Positions 36,667-46,586 of a stretch of 64,000 nt of DNA are shown in pieces. The notes under the pieces were generated by a model. The model saw nothing but the letters and a program-made list of their open reading frames with translations. It had not been told where the DNA came from and made no database searches. The stretch spans positions 1 through 64,000 of the forward strand of contig JAQUGR010000001.1 of NCBI GenBank assembly GCA_028683955.1. Direction: 5' to 3'. A program made the position numbers and the translations under genes. The stretch comes from Bacillota bacterium (lineage in GTDB: Bacteria; Bacillota; TC1). How positions within the stretch are numbered: position 1 is the first letter of the stretch; every line of letters begins with the position of its first letter.

Positions 36667-39060
36667 ATGTTTTGGAAAATCAAAAAAAAAGATAGTCCAA
36701 TAAGAAAAAATTTTATTTATATTCAATTAGTAACAATTTTAACTATAGTTGTTCTCCTTGGAGTTGTTAGCATGGAATTTTCTAAAAGTGTACTTTTAAA
36801 TCAATTAGAAAATGATGCCAAACACTATGGAGGGATGACAGGAAAATATATAGAACAAAATCAAATAACTAACAACATTATAAATAAAAATATGGAAGAT
36901 TTAGCATATAGTTTAAGTGCGGAAATATTAAACTCAAAAAAAGATTTAAGCAATGTTTATTTAAAAGATATTTCTAGAAATTTTGGGGTTGATGCTATTT
37001 ATTATTACTCTCCTACTGGAACAATAATATATTCTTCTGATGGAGAATATATAGGTTGGAAGGCAAAACCCGGTGATCCAATATATTTATTTATGAATAG
37101 TGGTAAAAATATTTTCAACGAAGATATTAGAAAGAGTACAGATTCTGATGAATATTATAAATTTAGTTATTTTAAAGATGATAATGGTAATTTTGTACAA
37201 ATTGGATTTTTGTTGGATAATATTGAAATCCAAACAAAAAAGTATGATTTTCAAACTATAGTAAATGATATTACAACTGATGATAAAATATATTATTCCT
37301 TAATTATTGATAATAACTTAATAGGAATTGCAGATAGTAACTTAGAAAATGTTGGCATGGATTGGAGTAAAGACTCTAATTATCAAAAAGCCTTAAAAGG
37401 CGAAACTGTTGTTGTTAATATTTATGATGAAGATTTGAAAGAAAATGTGCTGAAAATTATTGTTCCAATAGTAAGTGATGGACAAATTAGTGAGTTATTG
37501 GTAATTGGTCATTCTCTTGATTCTTTAAATGATTTAGTAAGTAACTCAAGCATAAGAATTTTAATTACTTTGTTAGTAATTAGTGCAGTTATCTTGTATA
37601 GTCAATGGAAATTTATGATTAATCCAATAAATTTATTAAACAACCAACTCATATACTTTGACTTCATAAAAAAAGGTCATAAACTTAAAATAAAACAAAA
37701 TGATCCATTTAAAGGGGTTTACCTAACAATAAATAATTTACTTGCTAGAGTTGATGAATATATAAACAAGAATATTGAAATGAAAGAATATGTGGAATAT
37801 GAAGCATATCATGATGAACTAACAAATCTTGAAAATCGTAGAGCTTTATATGAAGAATTAGATAGAATATTAAAGGATAATATTAGTGGTTCAGTATGTA
37901 TGATTGATTTAAATAATCTTAAAGAAATTAATGATATATATGGACATATTACAGGAGATGAAATTTTAAAAAATATTGCGCATAGATTCAGAGGACAAAT
38001 TGATGAACAAATAAAATTTTATCGTTTCGGTGGAGATGAATTTATTGCTATAATTCTAGGTGATAAAGATTGCATCAAGAAAAAATATAAGCGTATCTTT
38101 AAAAGTATAAGTAAACCAATAAAAAATGAAATGAAAGAATTCGAAATATCATTTTGCCTGGGTATATCTTCTTTCCCAAAAGATGGAAGATCCAAAAATG
38201 AATTGATAAGTAAAGCAGATATTGCCATGTATTATGTCAAAAAAAATTTAGGATCAGGATTTGCCTATTTTAGACCATTTATGCAAAAAAAATTAAATAG
38301 AAGATCAGAGATAAATAATATATTAAAGGAAGCAATAAAAGGAAAAGGATTTAATTTACTTTATCAACCTATCTATAATACTCATATAAAATGTATAGCC
38401 TATTATGAAGCTTTAATTAGATTGGATGACTATCAAATTTCACCAATTGATTTTATAAAAGTAGCAGAAGACAAGGGTTTGATAATTGAAATTGGAAGGT
38501 TTGTTATTAGGGAAGCTATTAAACAACTTTATAAATGGAAATTAAAAGGTATTGAGCTAAAGACTATAGCAGTAAACTTATCCCCAAATCAAATTAAAGA
38601 TAAAAAACTGGTAAAATACATTCTTGCATTATTGGCTGAATATGATATTGAAGCCAAGTATTTGGAAATTGAGATTACTGAAGACATATTTATTGAGAAT
38701 TCATTGGAAGTTGTGGCTTTTCTTGAAAGCTTGAAAAATATCGGACTTAAAGTAACCTTAGATGATTTTGGATCGGGTTATTCTTCTTTGACTTATTTAA
38801 CTTTTATGCCAATAGATAAAATAAAACTTGATAAAATTCTGATAGATAAATATTTAACCAAAGAAAAATTAAGTATAATAAAAAACATTATAAATATTGC
38901 TCATGACCTTAATCTTTTAGTTGTTGGTGAAGGTATAGAAACAGCAGATCAATATGATATGTTAAAAGAAATGGATTGTGATTTTATACAAGGTTACTAT
39001 TTTAGTAAACCTGTAAACTGTGAAACAATTGAAAAAATGTTATTAAATAAAACTAACTGA
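36667..39060 (+). CDS. Membrane-bound GGDEF-EAL protein
   Basis: A 797-residue protein. Membrane helices at about 17-37 and 295-315 enclose a dCache/Cache-like extracellular sensor. A GGDEF domain (about 375-530) has FGGDEFIAI, and an EAL domain (about 545-790) has YEALIRL, NLSPNQ, EITED, DDFGSGYSSL, KLDK and GEGIET, the expected catalytic set for c-di-GMP hydrolysis. AGGAG lies 9-13 bases before the ATG. Together with the preceding GGDEF/HD-GYP protein it could set the c-di-GMP level read by the riboswitches at 16.7-17 kb. Confidence 0.94.
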   Translation: MFWKIKKKDSPIRKNFIYIQLVTILTIVVLLGVVSMEFSKSVLLNQLENDAKHYGGMTGKYIEQNQITNNIINKNMEDLAYSLSAEILNSKKDLSNVYLKDISRNFGVDAIYYYSPTGTIIYSSDGEYIGWKAKPGDPIYLFMNSGKNIFNEDIRKSTDSDEYYKFSYFKDDNGNFVQIGFLLDNIEIQTKKYDFQTIVNDITTDDKIYYSLIIDNNLIGIADSNLENVGMDWSKDSNYQKALKGETVVVNIYDEDLKENVLKIIVPIVSDGQISELLVIGHSLDSLNDLVSNSSIRILITLLVISAVILYSQWKFMINPINLLNNQLIYFDFIKKGHKLKIKQNDPFKGVYLTINNLLARVDEYINKNIEMKEYVEYEAYHDELTNLENRRALYEELDRILKDNISGSVCMIDLNNLKEINDIYGHITGDEILKNIAHRFRGQIDEQIKFYRFGGDEFIAIILGDKDCIKKKYKRIFKSISKPIKNEMKEFEISFCLGISSFPKDGRSKNELISKADIAMYYVKKNLGSGFAYFRPFMQKKLNRRSEINNILKEAIKGKGFNLLYQPIYNTHIKCIAYYEALIRLDDYQISPIDFIKVAEDKGLIIEIGRFVIREAIKQLYKWKLKGIELKTIAVNLSPNQIKDKKLVKYILALLAEYDIEAKYLEIEITEDIFIENSLEVVAFLESLKNIGLKVTLDDFGSGYSSLTYLTFMPIDKIKLDKILIDKYLTKEKLSIIKNIINIAHDLNLLVVGEGIETADQYDMLKEMDCDFIQGYYFSKPVNCETIEKMLLNKTN

Positions 39061-39094
39061 ATAAATGAATTAAATATAATATTCAATCTGATTT

Positions 39095-39133
39095 AAACCT
39101 GCAATATTTGATCATATTGTAGGTTTTCTTTTA
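39095..39133 (+). terminator. Intrinsic terminator
   Basis: AAACCTGCAATAT (39095-39107) pairs with ATATTGTAGGTTT (39114-39126) with one G-T pair, followed by TCTTTT. It overlaps the promoter region of the next gene (TGCTATAAT at about 39134). Confidence 0.82.
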
Positions 39134-39184
39134 TGCTATAATGAAATTGTATTAATGATTGTGAAGTAAGCTTGAGGTGAAGTA

Positions 39185-41544
39185 ATGTTGGAACTAGACG
39201 AAAAAGAACTTGATAAAATAAATCGTTACTGGAATGCTTGTAATTATCTGGAAGCTGGAATGATATATTTACAAGATAATCCCTTATTAAAAGAACCTTT
39301 AAAAAAAGAACATGTAAAAAGACGTTTATTAGGACACTGGGGCTCAAGTCCTGGTTTATCTTTTATTTATGTTCACTTAAACAGACTAATAAAAAAGTAC
39401 GATTTAAATATGATATATATAGCAGGTCCTGGTCATGGTGCACCTGGTGTTTTAGCACCTGGTTATTTAGAAAGCACCTATACAGAGACTTATCCCAATA
39501 TTACAGAAGATGAAGAGGGACTAAAAAAATTCTTTAAACAATTCTCCTTTCCTGGAGGTATAGGAAGTCATTGCACACCAGAAACACCTGGTTCTATTCA
39601 TGAAGGTGGAGAGCTTGGATATAGTTTATCTCATGCCTATGGAGCAGCCTTTGATAATCCGGATTTAATTGTAGCTACAGTTATAGGAGATGGGGAAGCA
39701 GAAACTGGACCACTTGCAACTTCCTGGCATTCAAATAAGTTTTTAAACCCAAAAAGAGATGGAGCAGTTTTACCTATATTGCATTTAAATGGATATAAGA
39801 TAGCCAACCCGACGATTTTGGCTAGAATAAGCAATCAAGAACTTGTAGACTTATTTAAAGGTTATGGCTATAAGCCATATTTTGTAGAAGGTGATGAGCC
39901 TATTATTATGCATCAACAAATGGCAGAAACTATGGAAAAAGTTATTCTTGAAATAAGAGAAATTCAAAATGAAGCAAGAATTAATAAAGTGAGTATTAGA
40001 CCCAACTGGCCTATGATTGTTTTAAAATCACCAAAAGGTTGGACTGGTCCCAAAATAGTTGATGGTCATAAGGTTGAAGGATCATGGCGTGCTCATCAAA
40101 TACCATTAAATGCAATCCATGAAGACCCAGAGCATTTAAAAATGCTAGAAGAATGGCTGAAATCATATAAGCCAGAAGAACTTTTTGATAATAATGGGAA
40201 ATTAGTAGAGGAATTAAAAGAGATGGCACCTCTTGGTAATCGTAGAATGAGTGCAAATCCAATTACTAATGGAGGTTTATTAAGAATACCACTTAAATTA
40301 CCAGATTTTAGAGATTATGCAGTCAAGATGGAAAAACCTGGAGTTGTAGAACAAGGCAACACTAAACCTTTAGGTAATTTTTTAAGAGATGTATTTAGAG
40401 ATAATCCTGAAAATTTTAGATTATTTGGACCTGATGAAACAGCTTCAAATAAACTGCAAGCTGTGTATGAAGAAAGCAAAAAGGTTTGGTTGGGTGAGTA
40501 TATGTTGAGTGATGCTGATGGGGGAGAACTTTCACCTGTTGGTAAAGTGATGGAAATGCTAAGTGAGCATACTTTGTTAGGTTGGCTTGAGGGTTATCTC
40601 TTAACAGGGCGTCATGGTTTTTTTCATACCTATGAAGCCTTTGCTCATATAATTGATTCTATGTTTAACCAACATGCTAAATGGTTGGAAATAAGCAAGA
40701 GAGAAGCAAGTTGGAGATCTCCAATAGCTTCTGAAAATATACTTTTAAGTTCAACAGTCTGGCGTCAGGATCATAATGGCTTTTCCCATCAAGATCCTGG
40801 TTTTTTGATGTTGTAACTAATAAAAGTCCAGATGTGGTTAGAATATACCTGCCACCTGATGCAAATTGTTTGCTTTCTAATGTTAATCATTGTTTGAAAA
40901 GCACAGGTTATGTTAATGTTATTGTTTCAGATAAACAGGAGCATTTACAGTATCTAAATATTGAAGAAGCTGATTATCATTGTGAAAAAGGACTTGGTAT
41001 TTGGCAATGGGCTAGTTGTGAAGGTGAACCAGATGTAGTGATGGTAGGTTGTGGCGATGTGACTACGAAAGAAGCTTTAGCTGCAACAGCTATACTTAAT
41101 AAAGCATTACCGGATTTGAAGGTTCGTTTTGTAAATGTAGTTGATTTGGCTAAGTTAATAGACCAGTGTGATCATCCTCATGGTTTATCTGATGATGAAT
41201 TTAATAAGATTTTCACTAAAAATAAAGAGGTTATTTTTAATTTCCATGGCTATCCTTGGTTAATTCATAAACTAACCTATAAAAGAAATGAGCCACAAAG
41301 AATTCATGTTTATGGCTATCATGAAAAGGGTAATATATGCACTCCTTTAGAATTGGCAATTATTAATAAGATAGATAGGTTTAATCTAGTAATTGGAGTA
41401 ATAGACAGGATGGAAAATATAGGGCCTAATGGTGCTGAGCTAAAATCAAGAATGCTAAAAGAAATTGATGAAAATATAGATTACGCTCACCAGTATGGTA
41501 TTGATAAAGATGAATATAGTAATTGGACATGGGGTGAAAAATGA
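39185..41544 (+). pseudogene. xfp: Xylulose-5-P/fructose-6-P phosphoketolase, single frameshift
   Basis: Two reading frames together give a complete phosphoketolase of about 786 residues, a ThDP enzyme that cleaves xylulose-5-phosphate to acetyl phosphate and glyceraldehyde-3-phosphate. Frame 1 (39185-40816, 543 residues) has [19 protein letters not shown] and the ThDP motif GDGEAETGP; frame 2 (from about 40807 to 41544) resumes at [24 protein letters not shown]. The break is in the run of six T at 40801-40806: one additional T gives DPGFFDVV, as relatives have. No other defect is visible. It may be an assembly or sequencing error, a fresh mutation, or slippage at the T run. Start ATG 39185 has GAGGTGA upstream. 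Confidence 0.85.
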
Positions 41545-42500
41545 TTAAAAATCAATGGTATTTAGTTCTTGATGCTAAGGAAGTAAAGAAAAATAAATTA
41601 GTTGGTGTAACTAGGTTGTCAGAAAAATTAGTTTTTTGGCGAGATGAAAATAATGAAGTTAATTGTATCTTTGATAAATGTTGTCATAGAGGAGCTTCTT
41701 TAAGTGCTGGTAAGGTTGTTGGAAATCATGTTCAATGTCCTTTCCATGGCTTTTTGTATGATAGTAAGGGTAGGGTTATAAACATACCTGCAAATGGCAA
41801 ACAGACGCTTATACCTGAAAACTTCAAAGTTAATTCATATATAGTAAAGGAAGCTTATGGCTTTATTTGGTTATGGTATAGCGAGGATAAGGACAATATT
41901 CCAGAAATTCCATTTTTTGAGGATTTAAAGAATGGATTTACCTATGGTGGTTTTTCTGAAAGTTGGCCAGTACATTATACGAGAGCTATAGAAAATCAAC
42001 TAGATGTTGTTCATTTACCTTTTGTTCATAAAACTACTATAGGTGCTGACAATAGAACTTTAGTCAATGGGCCTGTTGTTAAATGGAAAGATAATCTCAT
42101 GACATTTTATGTTAATAATGATAGAGATAATGGGGCAATTCCTTTAAAACCTGATGAAATAAAAGATTATGAAAAGTTGTTTAGTTTACAATTTCAAATG
42201 CCCAATATTTGGCAAAATAGAATATCTGACCAGGTAAGGATTTTTGCTGGTTTTGCACCTATAGATGATGGCAATACTCGTATATATTTAAGGTTTTATC
42301 AAAGCTTTATGAAGGTGCCTATCTTAAAGGAATTAATAAATAGTTCTAGTAATATTTTTAATAGGATTATACTTCATCAAGATAGAAAAGTAGTATTAAC
42401 CCAATTGCCGATTAAGAGCGAATTTAAAATAAATGAGAATCTAATACAAGGTGATTTGCCTATTATTGAATTCAGAAAAAAAAGAGACCAGTTAAGATGA
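41541..42500 (+). CDS. Rieske [2Fe-2S] non-heme iron oxygenase, alpha subunit type
   Basis: A 319-residue protein. The N-terminal Rieske domain has CCHRG (C47, H49) and CPFHG (C66, H69) with 16 residues between, the usual C-x-H...C-x2-H ligand set. The catalytic domain keeps N152, D155, H158 and H163 (NQLDVVHLPFVH), the mononuclear iron site. Relatives hydroxylate or demethylate aromatic, tetrapyrrole or sterol-like substrates with O2 and need an electron donor; none is encoded nearby. Its ATG overlaps the TGA of the phosphoketolase gene (ATGA), indicating translational coupling to a sugar-cleaving enzyme. The substrate is unknown. Confidence 0.88.
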   Translation: MIKNQWYLVLDAKEVKKNKLVGVTRLSEKLVFWRDENNEVNCIFDKCCHRGASLSAGKVVGNHVQCPFHGFLYDSKGRVINIPANGKQTLIPENFKVNSYIVKEAYGFIWLWYSEDKDNIPEIPFFEDLKNGFTYGGFSESWPVHYTRAIENQLDVVHLPFVHKTTIGADNRTLVNGPVVKWKDNLMTFYVNNDRDNGAIPLKPDEIKDYEKLFSLQFQMPNIWQNRISDQVRIFAGFAPIDDGNTRIYLRFYQSFMKVPILKELINSSSNIFNRIILHQDRKVVLTQLPIKSEFKINENLIQGDLPIIEFRKKRDQLR

Positions 42501-42525
42501 TTATCCTAAGGATAATCACCCTTTT
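42499..42525 (+). terminator. Weak intrinsic terminator
   Basis: GATTATCC (42499-42506) and GGATAATC (42510-42517) form a tight hairpin overlapping the stop codon of the Rieske gene, followed by ACCCTTTT. Confidence 0.5.
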
Positions 42526-42651
42526 AATATATTGATTAAGTTTTGGTTTAATTCTAATAAGTACGTCTATTAAGGAGATATAGATCAATATAGGAGTTAA
42601 AATAGAATTATATGAAAAAAACTAAAAATAATAAATATAAGAATATAAGAG

Positions 42652-42686
42652 AAAAGGATTATCTCTATTGAGATAATCCTTTTTTC
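42652..42686. terminator. Bidirectional terminator
   Basis: AAAAGGATTATCTC (42652-42665) and GAGATAATCCTTTT (42670-42683) pair perfectly with loop TATT. The minus-strand membrane gene ends in its loop (stop TAG at 42667-42665). Confidence 0.85.
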
Positions 42687-43066
42687 TTGGTTACTATAGT
42701 ATAGATTAGTTGTATAATTAGTCCAGCAATTAGGCCAATTATGATTATGGTTAGATAGGAGATAATTCCTACAAGATCGCTCCAACCTTCTGCTGATTTG
42801 CTTATGGTGATATATAGCATATAGACTATACTGGCTAGATTAAATATTGATGCTGTTATAAAGTGAATCTTAGCTCCTAAAAAGCCTCCTACGGTTATTA
42901 GTATCGAAATTGAGAGAGATAGTATAGCGAAACTAATTATATTAGCAGAACTTATATCTGAACCTAATATTTTACTTGCTGAAAATAGAGATATGAAGTT
43001 TATTATTAATATGGTAGCTAGTATAGGAAACCATTTTTTTGAGTACTTATTTGGTACTTTTTGCAT
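42665..43066 (-). CDS. Small four-helix membrane protein of unknown function
   Basis: A 133-residue protein with four membrane helices (about 12-30, 42-62, 67-86 and 98-124) and a basic C-terminus. No family recognised. GGAGG lies 9-13 bases before the ATG on the minus strand. The following 270 bases (43067-43337), up to the next possible gene, show only A/T-rich sequence in which I find no feature. Confidence 0.7.
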   Translation of the reverse strand: MQKVPNKYSKKWFPILATILIINFISLFSASKILGSDISSANIISFAILSLSISILITVGGFLGAKIHFITASIFNLASIVYMLYITISKSAEGWSDLVGIISYLTIIIIGLIAGLIIQLIYTIVTKKKGLSQ

Positions 43067-43337
43067 GTTTGCTTGCCTCCGTTTTTTATTTGATTATATC
43101 AGGTAATTGATAATAACAACAGATGGGACAATAAATAATTATGTTAATAATAGTGTGCTTTTAGTGCATTTTATCTAGGGGATAAACATTTAAATACTAG
43201 ACTAATGACATTAATATATGCTTAATTAATGTGAAAAAGTAAAATATCTATGTATTTTAGGAAAAGTTATTGTATAATATATAAATGCTCATTTATACTA
43301 AAATTTAATAAATATCATAGATGTTATGAGTATTGTT

Positions 43338-43612
43338 ATGGGATCTAAAAAACGTGGAAATATTCGTTGGTTTATAAACATGTGGATATTTGCTTTTCTA
43401 ATTATTTATTTATTATACTTAGTCTTAATTCGTTTAGTAAACACTTTATGTTTAAAATTAAAATATTAGATAATTTCGGGAAAATTTACGGGAGGTTAGT
43501 ACTAGCGATTATTGCAATTTCTGTGACATATTATATAGGATACCTGATATTATTAGTATTAAGTACAATTTATTTTTTCTATGAATTATTTAAATTTCTA
43601 AATAGAGATTAA
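43338..43612 (+). pseudogene. Possible frameshifted small membrane protein gene
   Basis: ATG 43338 opens a 43-codon frame (GSKKRGNIRWFINMWIFAFL, then a helix) ending at TAG 43467; an overlapping frame continues to 43612 (KIYGRLVLAIIAISVTYYIG and a further helix). One frame change joins them into a three-helix protein of about 85 residues with a basic start. There is no ribosome site before 43338. I am not sure that this is a gene. Confidence 0.3.
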
Positions 43613-43669
43613 AGGTATAATCTAAAATATTTAGTTGATTTTACAAAGGAATATATAACAGTCTTTTCT

Positions 43670-43698
43670 TTGACAAGTAGCCCAAAATCCTATATAAT
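43670..43698 (+). promoter_or_regulatory. Consensus sigma-A promoter of the ablAB operon
   Basis: TTGACA (43670-43675) and TATAAT (43693-43698) with a 17-base spacer are a perfect match. Transcription would begin near 43705, giving a leader of about 285 nt before ablA. Confidence 0.8.
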
Positions 43699-43704
43699 TA
43701 CAAA

Positions 43705-43976
43705 GTATTTAAAATATAAATTAGTATCTTGAAGTAAACAGATTGAGTAAGAGGTTTGCGAGTTACCTTACGTATTTCATGCGATGAAATGTGGATTGTA
43801 ATAAGTCTACCATTAAAATCAGAAATTTCTGTTGAAAAATGAACTATAGAACTGGGGTTTGATTAGGATCGCAAGGTGATAATCTACACTATATTAATTA
43901 TGGTATAAAGTGAACTGTATTAGCAGGCAAGCTTAAACACTCTAACTCTATTTAAGAGTTGGAGTGTTTTTTTTTA
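43705..43976 (+). promoter_or_regulatory. Structured 5' leader with terminator ahead of ablA (riboswitch candidate)
   Basis: The region between a perfect promoter and ablA has no open frame but many potential helices. CTTG/CAAG and ACAG/CTGT (around 43729-43741 and 43917-43931) could form a closing P1 with an internal loop. GTA..AGG/CCT..TAC, ATTTCAT/ATGAAAT (43776-43792), GTGGA/TCTAC and GATTA/TAATC could be internal arms. The leader ends in a strong terminator: AACACTCTAACTCT / AGAGTTGGAGTGTT (about 43936-43965) with T9, 15 bases before the Shine-Dalgarno. This is the layout of a transcription attenuator. I could not match it to the lysine, c-di-AMP, SAM, T-box or cobalamin classes; the conserved boxes I know for those are absent. 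Confidence 0.6.
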
Positions 43977-43990
43977 TAAGGAGGACAAGA

Positions 43991-45307
43991 ATGGAAGAAT
44001 TAATTGCAATAACTAGAGGTAAAATCGAGAAAAGACAGCTATCTCCAGAGCAGGAAGCTAAATGGACTGACTGGAAATGGCAGATTAAAAATACAATAAG
44101 AACAATAGACCAAGTTGAACAAATATTAGGTATAGAGTTTGAAACTAAGGAAAAAGAACAAATCAGCCAAACTATAGAACACTTCCCAATGTCAATTACT
44201 CCCTACTATATTTCATTGGTAAACATAAAAGACTATAAGCATGATCCAGTTTTCAAACAAGCTTTTGCAAGTGTGAGAGAACTTGAAATAGCCGATCATG
44301 ACATGTTAGACCCATTAGGTGAAGAAAAGGATAGTCCTGTAGAGGGAATAACCCATAGATATCCAGATAGAGTACTTTTTCATGTAAGTAATGTTTGTGC
44401 TATGTACTGTCGACATTGTACTAGGAAAAGAAAAGTCGGTGACAGAGATTTTGTTCCTTCAAAAGAACAATTAGAAAAAGGGATTGAATATATTAGAAAT
44501 ACACCAGAAGTCAGAGATGTTTTGCTTTCAGGAGGGGATCCTTTCTTGTTAGGTGATGAGATGATTGACTGGTTACTAGGGGAAATAGAAAAAATAGAAC
44601 ATGTAGAAGTAGTAAGAATTGGAACAAGAACACCTGTTGTACTTCCTTTTAGAATTACAGATAAGTTAGTTGAGGTCTTAAAGAGTCATGGAGTCTTATG
44701 GTTAAATACTCACTTCAATCATCCAAAAGAAATTACTAAAGATTCTAAAGAAGCACTTGAAAAATTAGCCTTTGCAGGTATTCCTCTTGGTAATCAATCA
44801 GTTCTTTTAGCAGGAGTGAATGACTGTCCAATAATAATGAGAAAATTAGTTCATAAACTAACTCAAAATAGAGTAAGACCATACTATCTATACCAATGTG
44901 ATCTATCAGAAGGTCTTGAACATTTTAGAACCTCTGTTGGTAAGGGCATAGAAATAATGGAAAGTCTTAGAGGGCACACTAGTGGATTTGCTGTCCCTAC
45001 CTTTGTGATTGATGCACCAGGAGGAGGAGGTAAGATACCTGTTATGCCAAATTATTTAATCTCATGGTCAGATCATAAAGTTATATTAAGAAATTATGAA
45101 GGGGTTATAACCACCTATCAGGAGCCAGAACACTATACTGGAGGTAATTGTGATTTGCATTGTGACAGATGTGAGCTTCAACATGTTCTTAAAATTAAAG
45201 ATGAAGAAGAAAAAACTACTGGAGTAGCTAAACTGTTAGCTGATTTTGATGATATAATTACATTAACACCAAATGAGGAGGACACGGATGACAATAGACA
45301 AAATTGA
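43991..45307 (+). CDS. ablA: L-lysine 2,3-aminomutase
   Basis: 438 residues from ATG 43991 (AAGGAGGA 5-12 bases upstream; an in-frame ATG at 43964 lies within the terminator). A radical-SAM, PLP-dependent enzyme that converts lysine to beta-lysine. The [4Fe-4S] triad is C136, C140, C143 (CAMYCRHC). The PLP lysine lies in [12 protein letters not shown], and the C-terminal Cys motif CDLHCDRC matches the zinc-binding region of characterised LAM. Paired with ablB, it makes N-epsilon-acetyl-beta-lysine, a compatible solute; lysine fermentation genes are not seen here. Confidence 0.94.
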   Translation: MEELIAITRGKIEKRQLSPEQEAKWTDWKWQIKNTIRTIDQVEQILGIEFETKEKEQISQTIEHFPMSITPYYISLVNIKDYKHDPVFKQAFASVRELEIADHDMLDPLGEEKDSPVEGITHRYPDRVLFHVSNVCAMYCRHCTRKRKVGDRDFVPSKEQLEKGIEYIRNTPEVRDVLLSGGDPFLLGDEMIDWLLGEIEKIEHVEVVRIGTRTPVVLPFRITDKLVEVLKSHGVLWLNTHFNHPKEITKDSKEALEKLAFAGIPLGNQSVLLAGVNDCPIIMRKLVHKLTQNRVRPYYLYQCDLSEGLEHFRTSVGKGIEIMESLRGHTSGFAVPTFVIDAPGGGGKIPVMPNYLISWSDHKVILRNYEGVITTYQEPEHYTGGNCDLHCDRCELQHVLKIKDEEEKTTGVAKLLADFDDIITLTPNEEDTDDNRQN

Positions 45308-46124
45308 AATGGTAGATAATACTGTTTTCCAACATGGAAAGCATAGTGATAGAATTTATCTGATGTCACTTGATGCAAAAAATACAGGAAGAATTATTAA
45401 TTTAATTGAAAGTCTGGCTGAAACTAATAATTATACAAAAATAATAGTTAAAGTACCAGAACGTAGTAGAACTGATTTTATAGCTAATGACTATATACAA
45501 GAGGCTCTTATTCCAGATATGTATCATGGGATAGAAGATGGATATTTTATGAGTAAATATTTAAATACAACCAGATCTGTTGAAATATATAAGGAAGCGA
45601 TAGATAATATACTTGAAAATGCTTTAAATAATCAAGGGGATTTTGATGAGACTTCAAATGATAAAAGAGAAGTAATTAAAATGACCTTAGGTGATGTGCA
45701 AGAAATGGCAGAATTCTATTATAGTGTATTTGAAAGTTATCCTTTTCCTATATTTGATCCAGAGTATTTAGCTAAGACAATGCATGAGGATGTTGAGTAT
45801 TTTGGAATAAGAGATGAAGGTAAATTAATAGCCTTGGCATCAGCTGAAATAGATATTGAAAATTCCAATGCGGAAGCTACAGACTTTGCAGTCTTAAAAG
45901 AATATAGGAGACAAGGTTTGGCACAACAACTTTTAGTTAAAATAGAAGAAGAGCTAAAAGGTAAAGACATACAAACTTACTATACAATTGCTAGAGCCCT
46001 ATCACCAGGTATGAATAAAGCCTTTGCTAAACTAGGTTATAAGTATGCTGGGACATTAACTAACAATACAGGAATAGCAGGTAGTATAGAGAGTATGAAT
46101 GTTTGGTATAAGACCTTAAATTAG
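45288..46124 (+). CDS. ablB: Beta-lysine N6-acetyltransferase
   Basis: 278 residues from ATG 45288 (GAGGAGGA upstream), overlapping ablA by 20 bases. The C-terminal half is a GNAT domain (about 130-275), with the acetyl-CoA loop [13 protein letters not shown] and a C-terminal [16 protein letters not shown]. Relatives include YodP and the AblB of methanogens, which acetylate beta-lysine to give an osmolyte. The overlap with the aminomutase supports this pathway over a generic GNAT. Confidence 0.9.
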   Translation: MTIDKIEMVDNTVFQHGKHSDRIYLMSLDAKNTGRIINLIESLAETNNYTKIIVKVPERSRTDFIANDYIQEALIPDMYHGIEDGYFMSKYLNTTRSVEIYKEAIDNILENALNNQGDFDETSNDKREVIKMTLGDVQEMAEFYYSVFESYPFPIFDPEYLAKTMHEDVEYFGIRDEGKLIALASAEIDIENSNAEATDFAVLKEYRRQGLAQQLLVKIEEELKGKDIQTYYTIARALSPGMNKAFAKLGYKYAGTLTNNTGIAGSIESMNVWYKTLN

Positions 46125-46145
46125 AAAGATTAAGGAGGATAAAAG

Positions 46146-46490
46146 ATGGAAAATAAAAATATTAAGGATAGTATAGTATTTAGTGATGAATCTATAACTA
46201 AAAAGATCATATTTGATGAGGAGAAGGTTCTTGTTTTCGTTTTGAATTTTAAAGCGGGTCAAAAGCTTCCTGTACATAAGCATGGATCATCTGCCTTATT
46301 GTATACAGTACTTTCAGGTTCAGGAGAAATGTTAGTGAACGATAAAATAGTAAAATTAGAAGAAGGCTCAATTGGTCTTGTAAATGGGGATGATGATTTT
46401 AGTATTCCTTTTGTTGAAAAGGATATGAGTTTATTTGTAACCTTAAGTCCAAGACCAGAAGATGAAAGATATGCTCAAAAAATTGGTTAA
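46146..46490 (+). CDS. Cupin-domain protein
   Basis: A 114-residue single-cupin protein with the beta-barrel motif 1 GQKLPVHKHGSSALLYTVLSG and motif 2 around EGSIGLVNGDDDFSIPF. The metal site keeps two His (HKH) but motif 2 lacks the usual His. AAGGAGG lies 7-13 bases upstream of the ATG. It starts 21 bases after ablB, so it is in the ablAB operon; a regulatory or ligand-binding role is possible, but I cannot name it. Confidence 0.83.
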   Translation: MENKNIKDSIVFSDESITKKIIFDEEKVLVFVLNFKAGQKLPVHKHGSSALLYTVLSGSGEMLVNDKIVKLEEGSIGLVNGDDDFSIPFVEKDMSLFVTLSPRPEDERYAQKIG

Positions 46491-46538
46491 ATGATATTTT
46501 TATATATTTGTTAGTATAGCTATATAATAAGTATTTAT

Positions 46539-46576
46539 GAAACACTCTAGTGATTATTAGGGTGTTTCTTTTTTTT
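46539..46576 (+). terminator. Intrinsic terminator of the ablAB operon
   Basis: GAAACACTCT (46539-46548) pairs with AGGGTGTTTC (46559-46568), followed by T8. Confidence 0.9.
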
Positions 46577-46586
46577 AAATTTATAA

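Noticed and set aside
42613-42672. 19-codon frame starting at ATG 42613
   Set aside because: It is Lys/Asn/Tyr-rich, has a ribosome site at too long a distance and ends in a terminator hairpin, so chance is more likely.
43705-43935. Lysine riboswitch upstream of lysine 2,3-aminomutase
   Set aside because: AGAGG and GTA-like pieces occur, but the conserved GGCTGAAAGG / GCCGAAG core and the general order of the lysine class are missing. Reported only as an unclassified leader.
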